DNA of 64,000 nt from Sedimentisphaerales bacterium (lineage in GTDB: Bacteria; Planctomycetota; Phycisphaerae; Sedimentisphaerales; Anaerobacaceae), in the NCBI GenBank assembly GCA_016936075.1, contig JAFGPS010000049.1, positions 1 through 64,000 on the forward strand, in the 5' to 3' direction. Of the stretch, positions 52,409 through 60,859 are shown piece after piece. A program made the translations under genes and the position numbers. Each line of letters begins with the position of its first letter. Positions within the stretch are counted from its first letter, which is position 1. Below the pieces are notes generated by a model that saw nothing but the letters and a program-made list of their open reading frames with translations, made no database searches and was not told the DNA's origin.

Positions 52409-53308
52409 TTATTTTTTAGGTTTAAGCGGTATACAAATATCGGTAACCAAATCTTCAGGTTCTGTATTATCCGGAGCATTTAGATAAAACTCCATACCCG
52501 GCTCGGAACGATATTCTCTGTCGCTTTGCACTAACCATTGGCCATAGAGTTTTGAATATGTCTCACCAAGTTTCTCGTAAGGTCCAAAATGAGTAGTTAC
52601 GGCGTATTCGCCGCCGCCTATTGTCTGAACGGCAATCTCATCTGTAGGAACAAAATTCTCGTCAACTGTAACACAGGCGTCGTAGCGGATTTTTTCAGGA
52701 GCGGTGACTTCCGGGTCATCGTAGCAAATACCAATAAACTGGCATTGCCCGCCGAGCAAGCCATCTTTTCCGAGGTACATACAAAGTTTTTCCCACGCGA
52801 TACCAACCTGGCCATAAGGCCCGACATGATGCACAAAAGCAACGCGCATTGGCTCAATTGTTTTAATTTCAACATCCATTTTTTCTTCTCCAATCAAAAT
52901 AGTAATATCATTTTCCTGTACATTGTCTTTGTAATGAATGCTTGTTTTGCCTATTTGTGTTACGAGAGTATTGTTCGATCTGAATTCCGAAGGCGAGGAG
53001 TCAAAAGCCTGCCTGAATGCACGCGAGAAAGCCTCATGTGTCTGATAACCTGCATCGAAAGCGATATCAGTGACAGTTTTTTCAGTGTACTTGAGACACG
53101 AAGCCGCACGTTCGAGCCTGAGCCTGCGAATATGCTCCTGAAGTGATTCTCCGACAAGGCCGCTAAAAATCCGATGAAAATGATACTGGGAAAAATGAGC
53201 TTTTTTAGCCAACTCTTCCAGAGACATTTCGTTGTCGAGATTCTTCTGGATATGCACAAGCACATGCATGATTCGCTTTACATAGACTTTTTCAGTTGAT
53301 CTCTTCAT
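52409..53308 (-). CDS. AraC-family regulator with GyrI-like effector domain
   Basis: 299 residues from ATG 53308 (MKRSTEKVYVK); a longer reading from 53353 has no better ribosome site. N-terminal double HTH: LAKKAHFSQYHFHRIFSGLV and VTDIAFDAGYQTHEAFSRAF. C-terminal GyrI-like domain of about 150 residues (MRVAFVHHVGPYGQVGIAWE, GEYAVTTHFGPYEKLGETY). The architecture is that of Rob/SoxS-related multidrug or stress sensors. It probably controls the two downstream genes (GyrI-like and DJ-1/PfpI) in response to a small hydrophobic or cationic molecule. Confidence 0.92.
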   Translation of the reverse strand: MKRSTEKVYVKRIMHVLVHIQKNLDNEMSLEELAKKAHFSQYHFHRIFSGLVGESLQEHIRRLRLERAASCLKYTEKTVTDIAFDAGYQTHEAFSRAFRQAFDSSPSEFRSNNTLVTQIGKTSIHYKDNVQENDITILIGEEKMDVEIKTIEPMRVAFVHHVGPYGQVGIAWEKLCMYLGKDGLLGGQCQFIGICYDDPEVTAPEKIRYDACVTVDENFVPTDEIAVQTIGGGEYAVTTHFGPYEKLGETYSKLYGQWLVQSDREYRSEPGMEFYLNAPDNTEPEDLVTDICIPLKPKK

Positions 53309-53470
53309 AACAAAACTTTCAAAACAATTATTCAATACAGGAAAATTATACAATCTGTATTATATAGCTGCTTGATAGTTTTTGCTATTTTTCTGAGATT
53401 ATTCTTCGATTTAATTATTCGAAGCTCAAGCTTATTTTATGAATAAAAAAGAAAATGTCTTTAATACTCT

Positions 53471-53887
53471 TTAATTATCAGACGTTTCTGCAAATTTGAT
53501 AAGACCAAGATTAGACATTTCTTTGAGAAGTTTGTTTTTTTCAATAGGTTTAATAAGGTATGCTTTACAGCCTTCTCTAAATGAACCCATAATGTTCTCA
53601 GAATCACTAAGAGCTGTGGTCATGATGACTTTAACACTATCAAAGCCGCCTATACCATGATCATCTTCTATTTTGCGAATAGTATTAAGTGCTGCGTGTC
53701 CATCCTTATTTGGCATCATAATATCAAGACAGATCAGGTCATAAGGCGCATTTTCATCCAAAGCACAGCGAAAAGCTTCTATTGCTACCTTACCATCTGA
53801 TGCAATATCACAATCGCCATAACATGAGAGATACTTATGCATGAGTTTTCGGGAAGCAAGATCATCTTCTGCAACTAAAATTTTCAT
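53471..53887 (-). CDS. Single-domain response regulator
   Basis: 138 residues, receiver domain only. Acidic pair ILVAEDD, phospho-Asp in LICLDIMMPNKDGHAAL, Thr in VIMTTALSD and Lys in KAYLIKPIEKNKL. The LDIMMP wording differs from the Rcp1-like pair at 47794-48643, so it is not a copy of them. No kinase gene is adjacent. It probably serves as a phosphotransfer or motility-type output through protein contact. Confidence 0.9.
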   Translation of the reverse strand: MKILVAEDDLASRKLMHKYLSCYGDCDIASDGKVAIEAFRCALDENAPYDLICLDIMMPNKDGHAALNTIRKIEDDHGIGGFDSVKVIMTTALSDSENIMGSFREGCKAYLIKPIEKNKLLKEMSNLGLIKFAETSDN

Positions 53888-54084
53888 ATTAATTTCCTAA
53901 TCGTCTTAATAGTTGTGGTTTTCATTGTACATTTATTTAAAAGTTACAGTTTTTGTTTTCATCGGTTATTAATAAGGACGCATTTATTAAATTTCAATTA
54001 ATAAAGAGGATATCTTGGCTTTTCCCGTTTCTTCATACAAGTAAAGTATATAAACCAACTTGCATTTGTCACTGTTGTTAGTAG

Positions 54085-55044
54085 TTATGGCTGTAGTATA
54101 TCTTCTGTGCGGCCGTCTATGGTAATGATAACTTCTCTGACAGTCGAGAACTGTTTTAATGTTTGTTCTATTTGCTCATATATAGATGCAATTCTTGAGG
54201 AACCTGCTACTTGAAATTCAAGTTGCGAACTAAAATCAACTCTTGCAACTCCGTTTATAATCGATAGTTTCTGAACTCTGACACCAGTATTAATCCTGGT
54301 ATAAAATCCAGCTTCTTTTTCCTGCTCTGTAGGTCCTTTTAATAGTTCTTCCAGAGCGGCTCTTGCGGTTGCCTGGGTTTTCTGTATGACACGAGTTGTA
54401 GCGTACACTTCGTCAAGCAACGGATCAGTATCAAGTTTATGATTTCCGAAAAAGACCTGAATCTCTATCATGTCGAAAAAAATAGGGATTCTTACTTCCC
54501 TATTATTTTCCACCAGGCCGGATGGATTATTATTGCAGAGAATTACCACACCGCTTCTTTCATAACCGGATGAAAATTCCAGTGTTGCGATGAATTGTAC
54601 GAAGTCCTCAGTCATCCAGTTAGACTTTGCTTTTGCATTGCCGCTGGCAATTATTTTGCCATCCGAATTAGCGAGCATTACAGGAAAATCCGCTTCGAAA
54701 AACCAGAATCCCCTCGCCTTCCCTTCAATAATATAAGGACTGGGTATTTTTTGATATGGAAGTGGGGAAGTGACAATAATTAAATCTTCTATGGAACGAT
54801 TCGCTAAAGGTGATTTTACTGCATTCTGCTTGGTTGGTTCTGGTTGTATTTCTATATATTTTGGTGCAACTTCACCTGTTTGCATATCACTGATATTTAT
54901 TGCACTCGGCGCCGGTTCACCTGGAAAATTTTCGCCTGAAGTAACATTAGCAGACTCATTATCATTGCTAAAGAAAACAAAAGCGAGAAAACCAAATATA
55001 AGTATAAGAATTATTGCTACAATAGCATTCGATTCACTATTCAT
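54085..55044 (-). CDS. Membrane-anchored Gmad2 / GerMN protein
   Basis: 319 residues from ATG 55044 (ribosome site aaggattgcctg). An N-terminal anchor helix about 5-25, then a low-complexity linker. Next a Gmad2 immunoglobulin-like domain (IIVTSPLPYQKIPSPYIIEG to SGVVILCNNNPSG, about 85-195). The C-terminal GerMN domain starts at IQVFFGN and contains RAALEELLKGPT, VQKLSIINGVARVDFSSQLE and QFSTVREVIITIDG. The pair occurs in GerM-type and other envelope proteins with an uncertain role in peptidoglycan or lipoprotein handling. It follows the three sigma fusions. Confidence 0.88.
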   Translation of the reverse strand: MNSESNAIVAIILILIFGFLAFVFFSNDNESANVTSGENFPGEPAPSAINISDMQTGEVAPKYIEIQPEPTKQNAVKSPLANRSIEDLIIVTSPLPYQKIPSPYIIEGKARGFWFFEADFPVMLANSDGKIIASGNAKAKSNWMTEDFVQFIATLEFSSGYERSGVVILCNNNPSGLVENNREVRIPIFFDMIEIQVFFGNHKLDTDPLLDEVYATTRVIQKTQATARAALEELLKGPTEQEKEAGFYTRINTGVRVQKLSIINGVARVDFSSQLEFQVAGSSRIASIYEQIEQTLKQFSTVREVIITIDGRTEDILQP

Positions 55045-55059
55045 CAGGCAATCCTTAAA

Positions 55060-55186
55060 AAAACAGCCGTAATTCATTGCGGCTTAAACATATAATGCCT
55101 GTGTTAATTGTACTCGAAAAACAAATTAAATCAAGCCGCCTGAATATAAAATTCCGAAATGGTTCAATCTCAAAACAGCCGTAATT
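55060..55186. repeat. Two copies of a 15-base direct repeat
   Basis: aaaacagccgtaatt occurs at 55060-55074 and 55172-55186, 112 bases apart, in the gap between the GerMN gene and a sigma fusion. The first copy lies just upstream of the GerMN ribosome site. This could be a repeated regulator-binding site or a remnant of a small duplication. Confidence 0.5.
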
Positions 55187-55221
55187 GTTATGAATTAAGA
55201 AAAAATGCAGGCAAAAGACCT

Positions 55222-56670
55222 TTAAGTTGATTCCTTTTGTCTATTGATGCTTTTTGTTCTCTGGTACAATTCGGTTATTAAAAATCCCAATACTAATACA
55301 GCTATAACCGCACAAATTGCAAAATTAACCTCACGAAGAGAATGGTTTGAAAAAAAATGTTTCTCACCGTACATAGACACCCACTTTTTCCATCGCAGAT
55401 TAACAACTAAAAGATTAATAAGACCAATAACAGCATATGTACCGACTGAAATAAAGTTATAATATTGCCTGTAACGTAAGCATATTTTTATGGATACAAT
55501 ATAAATTAACACTCCAATAATTGAGAGAAACAAGAGTATAAACCAGTCTTTGGCTTGAACTGAGATTAGGTAAGCCCACGAAAGAAAACCATAAATACCT
55601 CCGGCAAATGAGCTGTATATCTGGCCATTTGTTTTTATACGCTTATCTGGTTTTACATATGTGCCGTCTTCTATTTGAATATCCTTACGTTTTTGTTTTG
55701 ATAAATGTATCAAATAAAATACCGCAGAAAATGAAATTATAAACACAGCAGGAATACTCAAAAACTTTATCCCCGAGCCGGGATTCGTTAAGTTAAGAAT
55801 TAAAATAATTGTTAGCCCAATGAAGATGAACAACAGGGTAAAATAAGCCCTTTTCTTCATAAATTCATATTCTCTTAGTGACTTCGAATCATCGATATTT
55901 GCTTTAGTTCCGATGATGGAGCCAAGCAAACCAAGCAAAGGACCTAAGAACGCTCCAATAACACTTAAGTAAGCGGCAAATTTTGCTGCGGCTGAACCTT
56001 TCGCTGCTACGCTCAAAATAGCCGCACTTGCAACCTGCGGTGTAAGAGCCGGAAGAGCGGCAACAACCGCGATAGTAAATGCTTTCTTGGGTGAGGTTTT
56101 TCCGAGAATATCTTCGACGAGTGTTGACATTTCGGCTTTTAATAATTTGCGGCCGCGAGAGAGTCTTTGTTTGGTGACTTCTGCGGATAATTCGAGTTGA
56201 GCCGCGACCTGTTTTATGGATTGCTCTTCGCGATAGAAAAGCACCATAGGTTCGCGATAAGTTTCGGGTATTTCCTGAAGTGCCTGCCAGATTACTGTTT
56301 GCTGCTCTTTTGAAATAGCTATCTGGTCCGGCTGGGTTTTTGATGTTTCAGAAGCAGCCGCGTTTTCTATTGGTTGGGCGGAATCAATTACATCTTTGCT
56401 TTGTTTTCTGATGGATTGCCTGAGAAGATTTCTTGTGATAGTACAGAGCCATGCCCTGAATTTTCCCAGGTCCTTTAATTGTTTTAATTCTTTCCACGCT
56501 TGAATAAAAGTTTCCTGCGCAAGTTCCTCGCTTTTGGCAAAATCTCCTGTTGCGCTGTAAGTAATGCTGCAAACAAGCGACTGGTAATTCTCAACTATTG
56601 TGCCGAACGCTTCTTTATTGCCGCTCAAACTCGCGTTGAGCAAATCTATTTCGTTTGTGAAAGTATTCAT
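55222..56670 (-). CDS. ECF sigma factor fused to a polytopic membrane domain
   Basis: 482 residues. Sigma region 2 (about 5-95): GNKEAFGTIVENYQSLVCSI, EELAQETFIQAWKELKQL and FRAWLCTITRNLLRQ. Region 4 (about 125-190): IPETYREPMVLFYREEQSIK, QVAAQLELSAEVTKQRLSRG. Then a hydrophobic hinge PKKAFTIAVVAALPAL and six or more membrane helices to the C-terminus. The hinge is shared with the next two genes upstream. It could be a membrane-held sigma factor released by proteolysis or altered by sensing in the membrane. This is inferred; I see no separate anti-sigma gene. Confidence 0.85.
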   Translation of the reverse strand: MNTFTNEIDLLNASLSGNKEAFGTIVENYQSLVCSITYSATGDFAKSEELAQETFIQAWKELKQLKDLGKFRAWLCTITRNLLRQSIRKQSKDVIDSAQPIENAAASETSKTQPDQIAISKEQQTVIWQALQEIPETYREPMVLFYREEQSIKQVAAQLELSAEVTKQRLSRGRKLLKAEMSTLVEDILGKTSPKKAFTIAVVAALPALTPQVASAAILSVAAKGSAAAKFAAYLSVIGAFLGPLLGLLGSIIGTKANIDDSKSLREYEFMKKRAYFTLLFIFIGLTIILILNLTNPGSGIKFLSIPAVFIISFSAVFYLIHLSKQKRKDIQIEDGTYVKPDKRIKTNGQIYSSFAGGIYGFLSWAYLISVQAKDWFILLFLSIIGVLIYIVSIKICLRYRQYYNFISVGTYAVIGLINLLVVNLRWKKWVSMYGEKHFFSNHSLREVNFAICAVIAVLVLGFLITELYQRTKSINRQKEST

Positions 56671-56742
56671 CAGTTAAACCCTTTTTAACAAAAATACATT
56701 ATACATTCACAAACATAGATTCAAAAATGGAAAAAAGGTGAC

Positions 56743-56791
56743 AAAAAAAACAAACTGACCGAGACTATTTGTAATAAATCGGTCAGTTTGT
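56743..56791 (-). terminator. Rho-independent terminator after the 1271-residue sigma fusion
   Basis: On the minus strand, acaaactgaccga (56791-56779) and tcggtcagtttgt (56762-56750) form a perfect 13-bp stem, 36 bases after the stop at 56828. A run of eight T follows (complement of 56750-56743). A textbook terminator separating this gene from the sigma fusion downstream. Confidence 0.9.
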
Positions 56792-56827
56792 GTATTTGAG
56801 ACTTTTATTTTAGAGTAATTTTGACTT

Positions 56828-59800
56828 TTACTTAAGCTGGATGAATGTTTCGAAAGTTTCACCGCTTGAGATATTGTTTAAATTAATATCCATCTTGTAA
56901 ATTTTAGTTGCGTTTATACCGTCTTTTTCTGCTTGAATAATGAATTCACCGTCAGGAAGAAAAAATTCACTGCTATAGTTATCCTTTGAATCGGGCAATT
57001 TGTAGCTATTTTCTCCAGCGATCCAGACGTTCGCATTTTCAACCGACTGGCCATCCTGATCGAAAACCTGCACATAAAGATGTTCTTTGAGCTTTTCTAT
57101 AAGCTCATCAGTATCTAATTTCAAAGTAAATTCTGTAGAATCAGGAATTGTCACAACTATACTATCATTGAAATTCGGCAATTTCGGATTAAAGTAATAA
57201 GTTCCCGGGAGCAATCCATCTTTACTCTTATTATTGGTGATCGTTCCGGAAATACCATATTCGGAGTTGAAGAAACGAACACTTTTTATTTTTCCAGGAA
57301 GTGCTCCGGTTACTGTGACATTGCCTTCCTGAATTGGCAGAGTGACATCCATATTTATCTGGTCTTCGGGAATTTCGATTGGATATTGATATTCTTTTCC
57401 ATCATATCGAATACATGCATAATAAAGTCCCGGCTCAGGAATACTTATCTCGTAAGGTACATTTGATTTGGGTTCATCTTTCCAATAGATAATTGCACCT
57501 AAATAGGGTTCCTTCTGATGTAAATTGAGATTAGTTATAGATTTTTCTTGCTGCTCGGATGCTTCAACTGTAATTGTTAAAGTTTGCTTTTTGGCGGGTA
57601 CTATTCCCAGGTCGATATCGTCATAACCAACTACAATATCTGTGAGCTTTGTTGTTAATGTCATAGATTTTTGTGTTCTTCTCTCATAAGAAAGCGTATA
57701 GGTTCCGGGCAATTCCGCTGATACAATAAAACTGCCATTTTCATCAGTAAAGGCATTATATCTGTAAAGGCCGCTTGCGTCCGATTTGCCTAAAGTAAGC
57801 ATAATCTGTGTATCTTTTAATGGGCTGCCGTCAACTATTAGCCGGCCGCGAATAAGCGGGCCGTTTCCTAAGTCCTGATGAATTATCATATTATTCGATG
57901 GAATGATCGCACGTGCGGCTACACCGGTCTGCTCATATGCTCTTTTGCGGACAATATAACACAAATCCTCCGGCAAATTCTCCATACGGTAATAACCATT
58001 CGAATCCGTAATTTCCTGAGCATAAATTTTCTCTGAAGAAGAGTAAAGAAAATGATTTTTCGCATGTAAGGTCACTCCCGACTGGGGATTGCCCTGGCTA
58101 TCATAAACGAAACCTTCGACAATTCCGCCGTTATTGAGAGTAATCTGCCCTAAGTCACTAATTACTTCTTCTTCGACCAGGATATCTGGTATCATAGTAA
58201 AAGTGTAATCCGGATGAGTAATCTTTATAGTTTCAGTTCCGGCTGCGACGTTTTCAAGTGTAAACTGTCCGGACTCATCCGTAGTTACAAGACCTTCTTC
58301 GCTTTCAAATACAGGTTCGATATTTGTTTTAGGATCTCCGGCTAATGAGTAAGGTAAAACCTTAGCATTTACAACTGGATTTCCTTCTGAATCTACAACA
58401 ACGCCGGCTATCGAACCGCCGGGAGTCAGTTCGAGATGCAGTGACGTATCGGTTTCGGTCTCGTCACTCCACTTTGGAGCATATCCTTCTGCAATCGCCT
58501 GAACTTTACAAGTAGCTTTTCCATCACCAATTACATCTAAGGAAAAAGCTCCATCTTTATTTTTATATTGAATCCACTTCCCTTCGCTACTGTAATGAGT
58601 ACTTGTCATTCTCTGATAGCGAAGTCGGAATTCAGGTATTGGTTTACCGGTTAAAGCATCAGTGACAGTACCATAAAGCTTTTGATTTCTTGTTGTATTT
58701 ACATAATAATTCGGGACAGGCGTTGGCTTTTGAGGTATTGTCACCTCAAATAGTTTGTCCTGCTCCGAAGGCAGTTGCGCTGAAAACAATGTGATACCGA
58801 TGGAACCTCCTCCACCTTCTGGAATCAAGGCCTGGATACGATATGTCCCTGAAATGATTTGATTCATTGTGAAAAAACCATTCGGGTCAATATCAAATTG
58901 GGGTGGAACGAGATTACAGTGCCACCAGTCAGGATATGGAACAATTTTACATTCTTTGGCGGGTGTACCGTCATAATATTTGGCAAAACCGGAAACTTGC
59001 TCACCTTTGAGCAGGACAATCTCGCCGTATTCGATGACATTGGGATCGGTCAATTTAACTTTAAAATATCCGGGCGCAAAATCCAGGATATCTTCACGGA
59101 TTCTTTGGCCATTTTTTTCTTCCCAGTCACCTAATACGCTATGTATCGAAGTAAACAAATAAGGTTTGTCAGAAGGGGGAAAACCTCCCAATCGAATATA
59201 ACCATTTTCATCAGTTTTGTGTGAAGTATTAGTGTTGCCTACTTCTACGCCATGCTCATTTGCTAAAGATGTCACCCATATACGAGCATCACTTATCGGC
59301 ATTAATTCTTCGTCAACAACATAAAGGTCAATCATACATGCCTTTTCTAACTGGAAGTGTTGTACTGCCTGTCCGTCTTTCTCCAGGTGCATTTTGGGTT
59401 GTGTGTCGGAGCTTGTAAGTCCGATGAATTTATTTGAGTAAACGCCAATTGAGTAATCACCGGCCTGGTCTATTTTGCCAAAACTATAAAAGCCGTTCGC
59501 GTCGGTTTTGGTTTTATAGAGTCTGCCGGGACCGATAGATACCTCCGCATCTATTATCGGTTCGCCTGTTTTTGCATTTGTAATCAGTCCGCTTAATATT
59601 CCTTTGGGTACAAATTTATTCTCGATATTTTCTTTAATTACAACCGGTTCAGGTGATTTGACAACGAGTTCTTCATTTTCTAATTTGCTTTGAGTTTCAT
59701 TCATGGCTAACAATTGTGACGGATTCTCGACAGGTGCCTCAATTGCTTCTTCTATTTCAATTTCTGTTTCCTGCTCTTGTTCTTGTTCGGGAGAAATTGT

Positions 59801-60643
59801 TATTGCCGCAGATTGTGAAATATTCTGTTCCGGATTCGGCTTGGTAACATGTTTGTATGTCACTACTGCCCCGATACCAATAATCAATATTGCAGCGGTA
59901 GTAATTATCTTTGCCGTTACGCCGCTCATTATCGCGGCTGCGCCCGTGGTAGTTCCTGTCGTGGTTGAAGTTGCGGCAATACCGGCGGCTGCGGCGACAC
60001 TCGTGCCTGTTATTGCCAGGCCTGCAAGAGACGCCATAACAGCCGTAGCGAACGCCTTTTTAGGTCCTGAGATTGAAAGAGTTTCCTCAACGATAGAACT
60101 GAGCTGCTCTTTAATCATATTTCTACCACGTTGTAAACGTTGTTTTACGGTATCTTCAGATAAATCCAGTGACATCGCAACCTGCTTTACGGATTTTTGC
60201 TGACGGTAATATAAAATCAAAAGCTCTCGGTATTGTTCCGGAACCTGTTGAATTGCATCGTTGACGAGTTCTTTATATTCCTTTTTGATTGCCGATTCGA
60301 GCGGACTGGACTCATCGGCAGCTTTCTCGTTTATATTTTCCATAGGTTTGGCCTTTGCAATAATATCCCGTTGATTTTTGTTTAAAAAATTTCGTATGTT
60401 GTTTCGGGCTATAGAGCAAAGCCATGGACTGAACTTTGAAAGGTCCTTGAGTTGAGAAAGGTTTTTCCAGGCATTTATAAAGGTTTGATGTGCCAGTTCC
60501 TCACTCTGTTGAAGGTCCGCCGTGCCACTGTACGTGATTGCACAAACCAGGTCCTGGTAATTCGTTACAATTGCTTCAAAAGCCTGTAATTTGCCGTTAA
60601 GACATTGTTGTAATAGTTTTGTTTCTTTTGTCTTGCTTATCAT
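56828..60643 (-). CDS. ECF sigma factor fused to carboxypeptidase-regulatory-like repeats
   Basis: 1271 residues, far longer than a usual ECF sigma. Region 2: GKLQAFEAIVTNYQDLVCAI, EELAHQTFINAWKNLSQL and FSPWLCSIARNNIR. Region 4: VPEQYRELLILYYRQQKSVK then QVAMSLDLSEDTVKQRLQRG. Hydrophobic hinge (about 198-225), membrane helix about 246-262, then a low-complexity linker. The remaining 900 residues are many Ig-like carboxypeptidase-regulatory (CarboxypepD_reg) repeats: GLITNAKTGEPIIDAEVSIG, GTVTDALTGKPIPEFRL, GVVVDSEGNPVVNAKVLP and GFVYDSQGNPQSGVTLHAKN. The architecture predicts a cytoplasmic sigma tied to a large outside domain that could sense or bind glycans or peptides. Ribosome site aaaggagtctta. 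Confidence 0.9.
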   Translation of the reverse strand: MISKTKETKLLQQCLNGKLQAFEAIVTNYQDLVCAITYSGTADLQQSEELAHQTFINAWKNLSQLKDLSKFSPWLCSIARNNIRNFLNKNQRDIIAKAKPMENINEKAADESSPLESAIKKEYKELVNDAIQQVPEQYRELLILYYRQQKSVKQVAMSLDLSEDTVKQRLQRGRNMIKEQLSSIVEETLSISGPKKAFATAVMASLAGLAITGTSVAAAAGIAATSTTTGTTTGAAAIMSGVTAKIITTAAILIIGIGAVVTYKHVTKPNPEQNISQSAAITISPEQEQEQETEIEIEEAIEAPVENPSQLLAMNETQSKLENEELVVKSPEPVVIKENIENKFVPKGILSGLITNAKTGEPIIDAEVSIGPGRLYKTKTDANGFYSFGKIDQAGDYSIGVYSNKFIGLTSSDTQPKMHLEKDGQAVQHFQLEKACMIDLYVVDEELMPISDARIWVTSLANEHGVEVGNTNTSHKTDENGYIRLGGFPPSDKPYLFTSIHSVLGDWEEKNGQRIREDILDFAPGYFKVKLTDPNVIEYGEIVLLKGEQVSGFAKYYDGTPAKECKIVPYPDWWHCNLVPPQFDIDPNGFFTMNQIISGTYRIQALIPEGGGGSIGITLFSAQLPSEQDKLFEVTIPQKPTPVPNYYVNTTRNQKLYGTVTDALTGKPIPEFRLRYQRMTSTHYSSEGKWIQYKNKDGAFSLDVIGDGKATCKVQAIAEGYAPKWSDETETDTSLHLELTPGGSIAGVVVDSEGNPVVNAKVLPYSLAGDPKTNIEPVFESEEGLVTTDESGQFTLENVAAGTETIKITHPDYTFTMIPDILVEEEVISDLGQITLNNGGIVEGFVYDSQGNPQSGVTLHAKNHFLYSSSEKIYAQEITDSNGYYRMENLPEDLCYIVRKRAYEQTGVAARAIIPSNNMIIHQDLGNGPLIRGRLIVDGSPLKDTQIMLTLGKSDASGLYRYNAFTDENGSFIVSAELPGTYTLSYERRTQKSMTLTTKLTDIVVGYDDIDLGIVPAKKQTLTITVEASEQQEKSITNLNLHQKEPYLGAIIYWKDEPKSNVPYEISIPEPGLYYACIRYDGKEYQYPIEIPEDQINMDVTLPIQEGNVTVTGALPGKIKSVRFFNSEYGISGTITNNKSKDGLLPGTYYFNPKLPNFNDSIVVTIPDSTEFTLKLDTDELIEKLKEHLYVQVFDQDGQSVENANVWIAGENSYKLPDSKDNYSSEFFLPDGEFIIQAEKDGINATKIYKMDINLNNISSGETFETFIQLK

Positions 60644-60859
60644 ATTAAGACTCCTTTTAATCCAGTTTGTATTATAGCCTTAATAATAAAGAAAACGCAG
60701 AACAAAATCGGTGACAGAAAATCTGCTATTTTTGAAAAAAAATATAAAATATGCCATTTCTCGTGCAAAATTGCCATGACATAATCGAAAGGAAGGGAAT
60801 CCATATACAAATAGATTTTAAGTCGATTATCGAATTATATTTGATTGGCTAATATTTTA

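Noticed and set aside
52589-53146. Plus-strand reading of 185 residues opposite the AraC/GyrI regulator.
   Set aside because: It is a shadow of a strongly supported minus-strand regulator.
59703-60203. A plus-strand reading of 166 residues inside the 1271-residue sigma fusion.
   Set aside because: Low-complexity Ile/Val/Ala-rich reading that mirrors the hydrophobic hinge of the real minus-strand gene; no ribosome site.
60781-60830. Inverted repeat ataatcg...cgattat in the gap after the LRR sigma fusion.
   Set aside because: Seven bases with a 36-base loop and no T run; not convincing as a terminator.
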